Of a DNA stretch of 64,000 nt, positions 47,990 to 58,465 are shown one piece after another. The notes under the pieces are model-generated. The model saw only the letters and a list, made by a program, of their open reading frames with translations, did no database searches and was not told the DNA's origin. The DNA is from Atherix ibis (lineage: Eukaryota > Arthropoda > Insecta > Diptera > Athericidae), in NCBI GenBank assembly GCA_958298945.1, contig OY282605.1:117114267-117178266 (forward strand). The letters are read 5' to 3'. The position numbers were made by a program, and so were the translations under genes. Positions within the stretch are counted from its first letter, which is position 1; each line of letters opens with the position of its first letter.

Positions 47990-48800
47990 CCTCAGAAGGA
48001 CTGGCGCTATAAGGCCGGAAGCTTAACTCTTTTTCCATGATAGCCTTGCTTTTTTCGAGTTGAACGACGCTTTTTCTTTCGGCCTGATAACCTTTATTCT
48101 ATGAGGAATAAAGTGTTTTATACCGAGTAAAATATTGTTGGTGAGCATATCAGCGGCAGCATCCAGTGACCAGTTAAAGCTTTGCATTATCGTACTGAGC
48201 AAAGAAGTTGTTGATGTCGTCCCAGTTTGCATTATCGTACTGACAAATTATCCTTTTAGGTGTTTTGTCTAACAGAGTAGTTTTTGTACGAGAAAATAGC
48301 TGATATGATTCACAGTAGTCTGACAAATCTAGAGGCGATAGAAAATTGATACTTATCCGAGTCGGATGTAAAATACTAAGTCGAAGGTGTTAGTGTTATA
48401 ACTGTCATTATCAGGGATACGTGTGGGTTAAGTTACAAGCTGAGTCAGGATGTTCAATTCAGCAAAGATCTCAGCACACATTCGTTCGGGTGCTGCCCGT
48501 ACAGAATGGCGACGCCAATCAGAATTGTGTACATTAATATCATCCGTAATAACGGTTTCAGTGCGAGGATATATCGATAAAATTTGGATAGTGTATCGAA
48601 CTCATTCTTGGTAGCGTAACCATCCAAATTGTGGCTTCTGTAAATATAGCAATAATGAATGATTTGCCTACGGACATTAAATTTGATCCACATGAAGTTG
48701 AATTCCGGTTTGGAACAAAGGCCATATTGTGAACAAATTTGGTAAGCCATATTATTGCGGATGTTAATAGCAAGGTGGCGGTGAGGCAAATATAGAAGCT
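47990..48800 (-). mobile_element. decayed non-LTR retrotransposon (endonuclease and linker)
   Basis: The minus strand reads NEFDTLSKFYRYI, then INVHNSDWRRHSVRAAPERM, CAEIFAELNILTQLVT (stop) PTRIPDND and NTNTFDLVF. This is the C-terminal half of an apurinic-like endonuclease of insect CR1/Jockey-type elements. It continues through a linker with ANWDDINNFFAQYD and IPHRIKVIRPKEKASF. Frameshifts and a small duplication (TTTGCATTATCGTACTGA at 48183 and 48225) break it. It lies just beyond the 3' end of the RAD51C gene, same strand. Confidence 0.75.
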
Positions 48801-48915
48801 GATAAGCTCAAATCCGAAGTCAGCAGGTTTAAATTAAGAAGTATGAATGTATGTATCGAATTAGTTCTTTCTCAAAATTCTTTCATCATAAAAAAAACTA
48901 ATAAAAACAGTAGTT

Positions 48916-51900
48916 TTAGAAACGCAACCTCGAACACTGAGCAGTCTTGTTAACATAACAAAAACAATAATATGACTTTTTAGTATTTTCATTAAAAAAT
49001 GTTTAAAATATGCTTACTTGAAATGGTATTGAATAATTTTGCGAATATATACACTTTCGTAGGATGGCAAAATAATTATTCGAATCTTCCTCCTTTTTAC
49101 CTAATATTATTCGTTGTCCAATTTTATGACCATGACTGTCACCAAGAGCTGGCATAACAATATATTTTTCGTTTAAAATTCTTGTCGTCATTTCATTCGT
49201 GATAACAACCTAAATGAAATTGATTTACCATTGAATAATTGTTGTAAAACTATGCTAAAAAGTAAGTTAAAATCTCTTACAGCAAGTTTATAGGTTTCCG
49301 CTATAACCTGCAGTTCAGTTAGAATATAATATAAATACCGGGTACGATTAACATTATCTTCAACACATCGGAATGTAAATGATAACGAATCAATTATAAT
49401 AAGTTTTATCTTAAAGAAAAAGATGAAAAACAGTGAAACAGAGAAAAAAAAAGAGGTGAAAATATGTTAATTCTTACAGGAATATTATTTTCAAGTTTCA
49501 CTTTTAATAATTCCACTGCAGCCATTAATCGTATATGATCTGATGTGTAATTATAATAGAAATTTTTCAAAATTGTTTCTGAATTAAAATTTGTTCTTAT
49601 ATCTTCACTTGTCGATACACCACTTAATGCGATGGTTTCGTATCTTTGCAAAAATCCATTGGCAATTTCTAAAATAAAAAGAAAATTACCATCTTTAAAT
49701 ATCAACTTTTATAATATGGTATGCATTTTACGTTTAAAAATTTAAATCAATATCTACAACAACATACAATTTATTGCAAGCTGATTTTTTTTAAGGGAAG
49801 ATACAGATATGATACTATGTATAGGGAAAAATACCTATCAATTTCTCCTCCAAAAACGGGATGATATATTTTATAAATTGAAAAAATCCCACGATCATTG
49901 CCGTTTTAAATGCCAATTGGTGCATAATAGAGAAGCAGTTTTCTTGCTAAAGGATAAGGATGGTAGGGTATACGCGAATGGAAAAAACTGTTTCGTACAT
50001 AAAAGGAAGATGGGAATTCAAATGCTTAGATGGGAATTCAAATGCTTAGATGGGAATTCAAATGCTTAGATGGGAATTGAAAGGCTTAGATGGGAATTGA
50101 AATGCTTAGATGGGAATTGAAATGCTTAGATGGGAATTGAAATGCTTAGATGGGAATTGAAATGCTTAGATGGGAATTGAAATGCTTAGATGGGAATTGA
50201 AAGGCTTAGATGGGAATTGAAATGCTTAGATGGGAATTGAAATGCTTAGATGGGAATTGAAATGCTTAGATGGGAATTGAAATGCTTAGATGGGAATTGA
50301 AATGTTTAGATGGGAATTGAAATGCTTAGATGGGAATTGAAATGCTTAGATGGGAATTGAAATGCTTAGATGGGAATTGAAATGCTTAGATGGGAATTGA
50401 AATGCTTAGATGGGAATTGAAATGCTTAGATGGGAATTGAAATGCTTAGATGGGAATTGAAATGCTTAGATGGGAATTGAAATGCTTAGATGGGAATTGA
50501 AATGCTTAGATGGGAATTGAAATGCTTAGATGGGAATTGAAATGCTTAGATGGGAATTGAAATGCTTAGATGGGAATTGAAATGCTTAGATGGGAATTGA
50601 AATGCTTAGATGGGAATTGAAATGCTTAGATGGGAATTGAAATGCTTAGATGGGAATTGAAATGTTTAGATGGGAATTGAAATGCTTAGATGGGAATTGA
50701 AATGCTTAGATGGGAATTGAAATGCTTAGATGGGAATTGAAATGCTTAGATGGGAATTGAAATGCTTAGATGGGAATTGAAATGCTTAGATGGGAATTGA
50801 AATGCTTAGATGGGAATTGAAATGCTTAGATGGGAATTGAAATGCTTAGATGGGAATTGAAATGCTTAGATGGGAATTGAAATGCTTAGATGGGAATTGA
50901 AATGCTTAGATGGGAATTGAAATGCTTAGATGGGAATTGAAATGCTTAGATGGGAATTGAAATGCTTAGATGGGAATTGAAATGCTTAGATGGGAATTGA
51001 AATGCTTAGATGGGAATTGAAATGCTTAGATGGGAATTGAAATGCTTAGATGGGAATTGAAATGCTTAGATGGGAATTGAAATGCTTAGATGGGAATTGA
51101 AATGCTTAGATGGGAATTGAAATGCTTAGATGGGAATTGAAATGCTTAGATGGGAATTGAAATGCTTAGATGGGAATTGAAATGCTTAGATGGGAATTGA
51201 AATGCTTAGATGGGAATTGAAATGCTTAGATGGGAATTGAAATGCTTAGATGGGAATTGAAATGCTTAGATGGGAATTGAAATGCTTAGATGGGAATTGA
51301 AATGCTTAGATGGGAATTGAAATGCTTAGATGGGAATTGAAATGCTTAGATGGGAATTGAAATGCTTAGATGGGAATTGAAATGCTTAGATGGGAATTGA
51401 AATGCTTAGATGGGAATTGAAATGCTTAGATGGGAATTGAAATGCTTAGATGGGAATTGAAATGCTTAGATGGGAATTGAAATGCTTAGATGGGAATTGA
51501 AATGCTTAGATGGGAATTGAAATGCTTAGATGGGAATTGAAATGCTTAGATGGGAATTGAAATGCTTAGATGGGAATTGAAATGCTTAGATGGGAATTGA
51601 AATGCTTAGATGGGAATTGAAATGCTTAGATGGGAATTGAAATGCTTAGATGGGAATTGAAATGCTTAGATGGGAATTGAAATGCTTAGATGGGAATTGA
51701 AATGCTTAGATGGGAATTGAAATGCTTAGATGGGAATTGAAATGCTTAGATGGGAATTGAAATGCTTAGATGGGAATTGAAATGCTTAGATGGGAATTGA
51801 AATGCTTAGATGGGAATTGAAATGCTTAGATGGGAATTGAAATGCTTAGATGGGAATTGAAATGCTTAGATGGGAATTGAAATGCTTAGATGGGAATTGA

Positions 51901-54900
51901 AATCTTTAGATGGGAATTGAAATGCTTAGATGGGAATTGAAATGCTTAGATGGGAATTGAAATGCTTAGATGGGAATTGAAATGCTTAGATGGGAATTGA
52001 AATGCTTAGATGGGAATTGAAATGCTTAGATGGGAATTGAAATGCTTAGATGGGAATTGAAATGCTTAGATGGGAATTGAAATGCTTAGATGGGAATTGA
52101 AATGCTTAGATGGGAATTGAAATGCTTAGATGGGAATTGAAATGCTTAGATGGGAATTGAAATGCTTAGATGGGAATTGAAATGCTTAGATGGGAATTGA
52201 AATGCTTAGATGGGAATTGAAATGCTTAGATGGGAATTGAAATGCTTAGATGGGAATTGAAATGCTTAGATGGGAATTGAAATGTTTAGATGGGAATTGA
52301 AATGCTTAGATGGGAATTGAAATGCTTAGATGGGAATTGAAATGCTTAGATGGGAATTGAAATGCTTAGAAGGGAATTGAAATGCTTAGATGGGAATTGA
52401 AATGTTTAGATGGGAATTGAAATGCTTAGATGGGAATTGAAATGCTTAGATGGGAATTGAAATGCTTAGATGGGAATTGAAATGCTTAGATGGGAATTGA
52501 AATGCTTAGATGGGAATTGAAATGCTTAGATGGGAATTGAAATGCTTAGATGGGAATTGAAATGCTTAGATGGGAATTGAAATGCTTAGATGGGAATTGA
52601 AATGCTTAGATGGGAATTGAAATGCTTAGATGGGAATTGAAATGCTTAGATGGGAATTGAAATGCTTAGATGGGAATTGAAATGCTTAGATGGGAATTGA
52701 AATGCTTAGATGGGAATTGAAATGCTTAGATGGGAATTGAAATGCTTAGATGGGAATTGAAATGCTTAGATGGGAATTGAAATGCTTAGATGGGAATTGA
52801 AATGCTTAGATGGGAATTGAAATGCTTAGATGGGAATTGAAATGCTTAGATGGGAATTGAAATGCTTAGATGGGAATTGAAATGCTTAGATGGGAATTGA
52901 AATCTTTAGATGGGAATTGAAATGCTTAGATGGGAATTGAAATGCTTAGATGGGAATTGAAATGCTTAGATGGGAATTGAAATGCTTAGATGGGAATTGA
53001 AATGCTTAGATGGGAATTGAAATGCTTAGATGGGAATTGAAATGCTTAGATGGGAATTGAAATGCTTAGATGGGAATTGAAATGCTTAGATGGGAATTGA
53101 AATGCTTAGATGGGAATTGAAATGCTTAGATGGGAATTGAAATCTTTAGATGGGAATTGAAATGCTTAGATGGGAATTGAAATGCTTAGATGGGAATTGA
53201 AATGCTTAGATGGGAATTGAAATGCTTAGATGGGAATTGAAATGCTTAGATGGGAATTGAAATGCTTAGATGGGAATTGAAATGCTTAGATGGGAATTGA
53301 AATGCTTAGATGGGAATTGAAATGCTTAGATGGGAATTGAAATGCTTAGATGGGAATTGAAATGCTTAGATGGGAATTGAAATGCTTAGATGGGAATTGA
53401 AATGCTTAGATGGGAATTGAAATGCTTAGATGGGAATTGAAATGCTTAGATGGGAATTGAAATACTTAGATGGGAATTGAAATGCTTAGATGGGAATTGA
53501 AATGCTTAGATGGGAATTGAAATGCTTAGATGGGAATTGAAATGCTTAGATGGGAATTCAAATGCTTAGATGGAAATTCAAATGCCGAAATTTCGAGTCC
53601 GTCTGTTCACAGCGGTTATCCAATTTTGGTCTACTGTCTAGGTAGCTTGGTAATTATTTTTATAATCCGTAGTTCTTTTTATTTTCGCGTGAGGATGCAG
53701 TGAACGTTTGTCGATTATATTGTAAGTCCAAGGTAATGTAGACTAGTTTCTATTATTACCATTAAGGTTTATGGTACATCAGGACCACATTTTTGCTCAT
53801 TCACCCTTACTATCTACCTTTGGAGCCAGAGTTTTAAGGAGTCGATGTAGTCTTGTAAAATGATGGTATTTACGGGAAAATCTTTATGTTAGGTAAAGAC
53901 AGCCTTATCGTCGCCATTTATTGCGACTAGGATATCATTATGACAAGGAATATCACGAGCATAAGTTTAATAAATGATTTGAATCTAAGATTCTATCCTA
54001 AAGGTCACCGGAAGGTAAGATTGTAAAATTTTTTTTAGTTTCCTTTTTTTTACTAAGATGTTGTGTAGTTGAAATCGTAGGAGTAGAAATATTTCTATGG
54101 AGACGACCTAATTTATTCTGAAGCGTTCACCACTCAATCCAGACTCAGGTTAAGTTTTAAGGCATTTAGTCTTTCTCAGTGATTATTGAGAGCTGCAGTT
54201 AAAGCACCGTTAGGCTGACCTTCTTCTGTTCATTAGAGCACTTATAAAAAGCGTAGTTGGGTTTTGTTTTAATTCTAATATTCTCATTATTTATACAAAA
54301 TTGAATTAAAGTATATTATGTACAATAATTTACATATTAGTCAGCAGCATTTTAATTAAGTGACATTATTGAGGAGCATTATAATTATTTAAAGCAAATA
54401 ATATTCATGAAATTGGAATCTCTTGGTTTAAGCACACTAAACGATGAATGAATGCCCTCTTAAGGTATTTGAATTTTACACTTGGACGTGGTGATAACTC
54501 ATTCATTATATTTACGCTGCTCTCACATTTGAATAAGTGTGTTATCACTACAGTTGACTTACATTAGAATAGACGTGATAATCGTCCTTCTTTGTTATCT
54601 CCCTACAGTCGTAGGAATAGTTGATTCTGTCTGAATGACTACTCTGAAAATTTTAATTTGATTTAACTTAATATTGTGCAATGTATGGTGTCCCTGAACT
54701 CTTCCTATCACTAGTACGATCCCGATAAGTTCGACTATTAATCATAATTGAATCTTTATATTTTAATAATTAAATCATCACCTTTAAATCTGGTTAAACT
54801 AAAATCTTGATTGGTGTCGATATAAGCCACTTTACCACCCACACCACCAATTTCTTTTGGTATTTGTACATTGACGCTTAATTGCATACTACAATAAAAA

Positions 54901-55133
54901 AAAAGCAAAAATTATTGATTTTTAATTAGGAATAAACATTAATAATGGTCTTAATTTAAAAAAAAATTTTACCATATTTGGGTTTTACCACTTCCCGGTA
55001 AACCGCAGAATTCTGTGATTACTCCCATTGGAATTCCATTTCCTAATGCCCTATCTAATTGCTTACATAATGTAACAATGGATCTTGAATTGGTTTCTTC
55101 TTTAAAAATATCCAACGCAGTTGTAGAAAACAT
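48916..55133 (-). CDS. spn-D: RAD51C-type RecA-family recombinase (spn-D-like), about 260-270 aa
   Basis: Homologous-recombination ATPase of the RAD51 paralogue group. Exons on the minus strand: 54973-55133, 54782-54888, 49478-49668, 49281-49409 and 49018-49209, all with consensus GT..AG and matching phase (260 codons). Walker A is GLPGSGKT (residues 44-51). Walker B ends KLIIID (Asp 160). RAD51C-specific stretches are TALDIFKEE near the start, [30 protein letters not shown] and [11 protein letters not shown]. The N-terminal helical domain of vertebrate RAD51C is missing, as in the short fly form. The last few codons are unsettled: a tiny exon at 48916-48936 (CSRLRF) or read-through to VSIF. 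Intron 2 holds a 3.57-kb minisatellite. The start lies about 600 bp after the zinc-finger gene, same strand. The symbol assumes spn-D is the fly RAD51C. Confidence 0.92.
49018..49209 (-). CDS. RAD51C-like exon 5
   Basis: 71-bp intron before it. Encodes [20 protein letters not shown], then [20 protein letters not shown]. It ends NYSIPFQ at a GTAAGC donor. If not spliced, the frame closes four codons later. Confidence 0.92.
49281..49409 (-). CDS. RAD51C-like exon 4 (Walker B)
   Basis: 68-bp intron before it. Encodes [20 protein letters not shown], then [20 protein letters not shown] and KLA. 43 codons, phase 0 at both ends. Confidence 0.92.
49478..49668 (-). CDS. RAD51C-like exon 3
   Basis: After the 5.1-kb intron 2; acceptor TTTATTTTAG. 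Encodes [40 protein letters not shown] and [12 protein letters not shown]. The [15 protein letters not shown] stretch aligns with the YYFRCRDYTELLAQV region of vertebrate RAD51C. Confidence 0.9.
49669..50010. other. intron 2 DNA next to the 20-bp array
   Basis: The plus strand has an open frame from 49809 ([20 protein letters not shown]) that runs into the array. No family recognised. Possibly transposon-derived. Confidence 0.3.
50011..53584 (+). repeat. 20-bp minisatellite, ~179 units, strict register
   Basis: Unit TGGGAATTGAAATGCTTAGA repeated across 3,574 bp with no indel: the phase never changes. The first three and last two units have GAATTC in place of GAATTG, and the final partial unit has TGGAAATTC. 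Rare inner variants: AAGGCTTAGA (50081, 50201), AATGTTTAGA (50301, 50661, 52281, 52401), AATCTTTAGA (51901, 52901, 53141), AATACTTAGA (53461), AGGGAATTGA (52371). Every frame on both strands contains stops, so it is noncoding. It lies within intron 2 of the RAD51C-like gene. Confidence 0.99.
53585..54781. other. intron 2 of RAD51C-like gene, 5' part
   Basis: Moderately AT-rich, unique-looking DNA with no gene or element recognised. Confidence 0.35.
54782..54888 (-). CDS. RAD51C-like exon 2
   Basis: After an 84-bp intron. Completes Cys and gives [20 protein letters not shown] then [15 protein letters not shown]. Donor GGTGATG is slightly weak but in phase with exon 3. Confidence 0.9.
54973..55133 (-). 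CDS. RAD51C-like exon 1 (Walker A)
   Basis: Starts ATG at 55133: [20 protein letters not shown]. It ends [10 protein letters not shown] plus two bases of a Cys codon, donor GGTAAAA. Confidence 0.93.
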
Positions 55134-55741
55134 TTTTTAATCGAAAATTAACAAAATTGTTTCAAAAAACAGCTCCCATATTAAAAAATCACTTAGCCGG
55201 TGTTGTTTGACATCACGAAATATTTGTTGAGGTTAGAATGAAAATGAAGTTGTCGAAATTTCACCATAGATAGGCAGGGCTATCCAATATCCACAAACCT
55301 GAACAGATTTTCTCAAATGTTACCTAAAATTTATTCAGAAAAATATAGAAATAAAACAAAATTTTTCTCATTTCCTATATGACAGAATTTTATTGCATTG
55401 AATTTTTATTAAATATTCGCCATTCTATATTTCAAAATTCACATTTACATTTACATTAATTTATTCAACAATACATTTTTGAGATTACAATAAAACCGTT
55501 CACAATTATTTGGCAAACACACATTTCATAGAAGATTTTTATTGTTTACATATATTTTATTAATGTACATTAATAATAATAAAAAAAAAATAATTATCTA
55601 ACAAAAAATTTATTTTCTATAATAAATTTTCCATATTTTAAAATACAAAAAGAAAAAAAATACTAATTCAACTTGCATTAATTTTATTTCGTTTTATTTT
55701 ATTAATTTAAATATTATTTACGAAAACTTTTATAATAATTT
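55134..55741. other. gap between zinc-finger and RAD51C-like genes
   Basis: Must hold the 3' UTR of the zinc-finger gene and the RAD51C promoter. Poly(A)-type words (AATAAA on the minus strand) cluster about 55,680-55,710. No TATA box is obvious upstream of 55,133. Confidence 0.4.
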
Positions 55742-57211
55742 TTATACAATTTTATTATGATCGATTCGAATATGCCGCATTAAGTCTCGATTCACTTTAA
55801 AGGCTCGATCACACACTTGACACTGGAACGGTCGTTCGCCATCATGCAGTCGCATATGGGTGACTAGTGTTCCCGATTGGCGAAATCTTAAATCACAGAA
55901 CGGGCACTGATATGGCTTTTCACCTGAATGTACCTTATGGTGGGTTCGAAGGGTAGTTTTCTGAGCAAATCGTTTACCGCAAATTTCGCATTCAAACGGT
56001 CTTTCGCCGGTATGTGTTCGCAGATGGCCGCGTAAATTATCGCTTCGAATGAATGTGGATTCGCAATGTGGACATTTGTACGGTCTTTCGCCGGTATGCG
56101 TCCGATAGTGGGTGATCAGTCGTTTCTTTTCTGAGAAAGCCTTATCACAGCGATCGCATTTATATGGTTTCTCACCAGTGTGCGTTCTAATGTGCGATTT
56201 TAAGCACCCCGATTGCTTCGTCGAATAGTCGCAAAACTCACATTTGTACGGTTTCTCGCCGGTATGCACCCGATTATGCAATGTGAGCGCAGTTGTTGTT
56301 CGAAAGTTTTTGCCGCACGTTGTGCAATTGTACGGCCTTTCCCCAGTGTGTATTCTAATGTGTGATGATAAGTTCTTCGAACAGGCAAACATCTGATGGC
56401 ACTGTGGACACTGGTAAGATTTGTTAAAATGAGTTCTCCGATGCGTTGTCATCTGACCGGATTCACGATACTTGCTGTGGCAAATGTCGCATTCGTACGG
56501 TTTTTCGCCGGAATGTATTCTTTTATGGGATACCAAGGAACTGGAATGTGCAAACGATGCATTACAAATATCACAAGCGAACGGACGCTCCCTGGTATGG
56601 ATTCGCATGTGTATCATTAACGTATCATGCCGAAGAAATACTTTTCCGCACTGCTGACATGTACGCTCCTTATAGATGGGTTTCTCATGAATCCTCATAT
56701 GATTACGTAGTCCGATTAGTTTGTTAAAATTCTTATTCTCACATAATTTACACGTATATGTAGGATCTCCATCTATACTCACACTTATCTTTACGTATTC
56801 CTTGAACAATTCCTCTCTAGAGAATCCGGTATATTCAGTTTTGGGAGCATGACGATGATTATCGTAATTTTTTACTTTAACTACAGCCGGTTTGCTATTC
56901 TGTTTAATATGTTCTTGTACGTGATTCGATAACTGATCAACATTTAGGAATCTTTCCTCACAAAAAATGCAATTATGCCAAATAAGCGATTCCAAATCTT
57001 TTTCGTCAACACTTTTCTTGCCCAAATAATCCTCAATCTTTTTATGTTCCACATCATCGTCGATAATAAATTCTGGCTCTTGTTTTATCATATCTGCTGA
57101 TAATAAAAAATCCGACACTTCATTCTCATCACAAACCGAAAAACTACAATTGTCCGTATTGATATCATCGTCAAAGATCAGACTTTTCATTTCGAGCATT
57201 CGCCCAGCCAT
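55742..57211 (-). CDS. C2H2 zinc-finger protein with 13 fingers (489 aa)
   Basis: Probable nuclear DNA-binding transcription factor. The open frame extends to a TAG at 57293, but the first ATG is at 57211 (MAGRMLEMKSLIFDDD) with a strong context (A at -3, G at +4), so I start there. The N-terminal ~80 residues are acidic, with IKQEP, a SUMO-site consensus. Finger 1 (about residues 81-101, CIFCEERF..H...H) and finger 2 (154-175) stand apart. Fingers 3-13 (from about 185 to the end) are contiguous, mostly with TGEKP/TGERP or SGEKP linkers; the finger 5-6 linker (HFNKSYQ) is irregular. No ZAD or KRAB domain. Intron-free in its coding part. I cannot name an orthologue. Confidence 0.93.
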   Translation of the reverse strand: MAGRMLEMKSLIFDDDINTDNCSFSVCDENEVSDFLLSADMIKQEPEFIIDDDVEHKKIEDYLGKKSVDEKDLESLIWHNCIFCEERFLNVDQLSNHVQEHIKQNSKPAVVKVKNYDNHRHAPKTEYTGFSREELFKEYVKISVSIDGDPTYTCKLCENKNFNKLIGLRNHMRIHEKPIYKERTCQQCGKVFLRHDTLMIHMRIHTRERPFACDICNASFAHSSSLVSHKRIHSGEKPYECDICHSKYRESGQMTTHRRTHFNKSYQCPQCHQMFACSKNLSSHIRIHTGERPYNCTTCGKNFRTTTALTLHNRVHTGEKPYKCEFCDYSTKQSGCLKSHIRTHTGEKPYKCDRCDKAFSEKKRLITHYRTHTGERPYKCPHCESTFIRSDNLRGHLRTHTGERPFECEICGKRFAQKTTLRTHHKVHSGEKPYQCPFCDLRFRQSGTLVTHMRLHDGERPFQCQVCDRAFKVNRDLMRHIRIDHNKIV

Positions 57212-57293
57212 AATTATTGATTTTTCGCACGCTCCCCCACAATCTATATCCTTTAGGATGATGGCATTCCTTTTGCCTTTCACAAATTTCCCC

Positions 57294-58249
57294 TATCACA
57301 AATTTCTCAATATACAATATTTATAAAGATCTACGGCACTAAGAGTAGTTTGCGTTAATATTATTTAATCAACAAAATTTTTTATTTGCACTTTGTTCGG
57401 TTTTTATTTGCGGTATTGCAGATGAACCGCAAATATTGATGTTGACAACATCCTTTCCTGTCAAACGTTTTTACGCGTCTGCAACGCCTGCTGCTTTGAC
57501 AATTTCCTTCCAGGCATATTGGACTTTGGAAGTGCCGTGTATTTTGGAAACATAGCATTCGGGTAATTATCCTGCAGAAAGTGAAAGTTGGAAAGCAAAA
57601 TATTTATTTACGAGTACACACAAATTGCGCAAACGATACTCTCTCGATTGGCAATGAATTTATGATTGTGGTGTGCCCAAGAGCGCGGGATGGTGTTTGT
57701 TTACAAAACCGAATCAAAACAAATAAGGACAAAACAAAACAAATCAATGAACTCACCACACTGCAAAGGATAGAAATTAATAATATAAGTCTTCATTCCT
57801 TCTTAATTAATTGTATTCCCATTTATGAATTTAAAAAAAATCCTTTTTGAAAAAAAATAAAACTTTTCTATTTTTTTGAGTTGTATTTGCAATTTTCCAA
57901 ACTCCGATTATAATAATTTTGAGAATAGTTTCAACTTTCCTGATTATTTTTTGAATTCAAAATAAATAAAAAGGATATCCAATTTTGGCTTCGAACTGTA
58001 AAGTTTCATCAAATACACTTAACATTTTCTCATACTGTTAAGACTTTCTCATTGTACATAAAATTTTATCTCAAAAATTCTTGTAGGATTTTATCCTTTT
58101 GTAGTAATTTTTTTCACATATTTTCGACAATAGTTTTGTCACTATCTTATAGATTTTGTTTTTAAATGCTCTAAAGTTTGATGAGCTCTTAAAAACTATT
58201 ATCTGTAAAATAATTAAAAAATGCTGTAAGAAAATGTAGAACTACGTCA
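57294..58249. other. upstream region of the zinc-finger gene
   Basis: Contains its presumed promoter; an inverted GCGGT...ACCGC pair lies at 57,403-57,436. ORF 57581-57850 is not recognisable. The rest is AT-rich. Confidence 0.35.
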
Positions 58250-58465
58250 AATCGCATGATCTTGGAGACCAATTGTCATCAAAAAAACCTCAAAATTATT
58301 CGTCCTGGTAACTTTCCGCGCTATTAAGGCAAAATTTGTCATGTTGTATGGCTTATGGTGTCATATCCTCCAGATTCAAAGCTCATGTTAGGGCCAAAAA
58401 AATTGGGTTAGTCTCTTGTGGTTTTTCAGAACCCCATACACGATAAGTTTGCTTATTGATATAGA
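58250..58465 (-). mobile_element. short relic of IWGSxNP-type DDE transposase
   Basis: The minus strand reads YINKQTYRVWGSEKPQETNP, followed by stop-broken sequence. Collinear with the relic at 46290-46850 at nucleotide level. Confidence 0.55.

Noticed and set aside
50011..53584. CRISPR-like regular array
   Set aside because: Units abut directly with no spacers and the host is an insect nuclear genome; it is a minisatellite.
56396..56727. Plus-strand ORFs opposite the zinc-finger gene
   Set aside because: Antisense shadows of the repeated finger codons.
57212..57283. N-terminal extension of the zinc-finger protein from a non-ATG codon at 57283
   Set aside because: That codon is GTG and a TAG lies just upstream; the first ATG at 57211 has a strong eukaryotic context.
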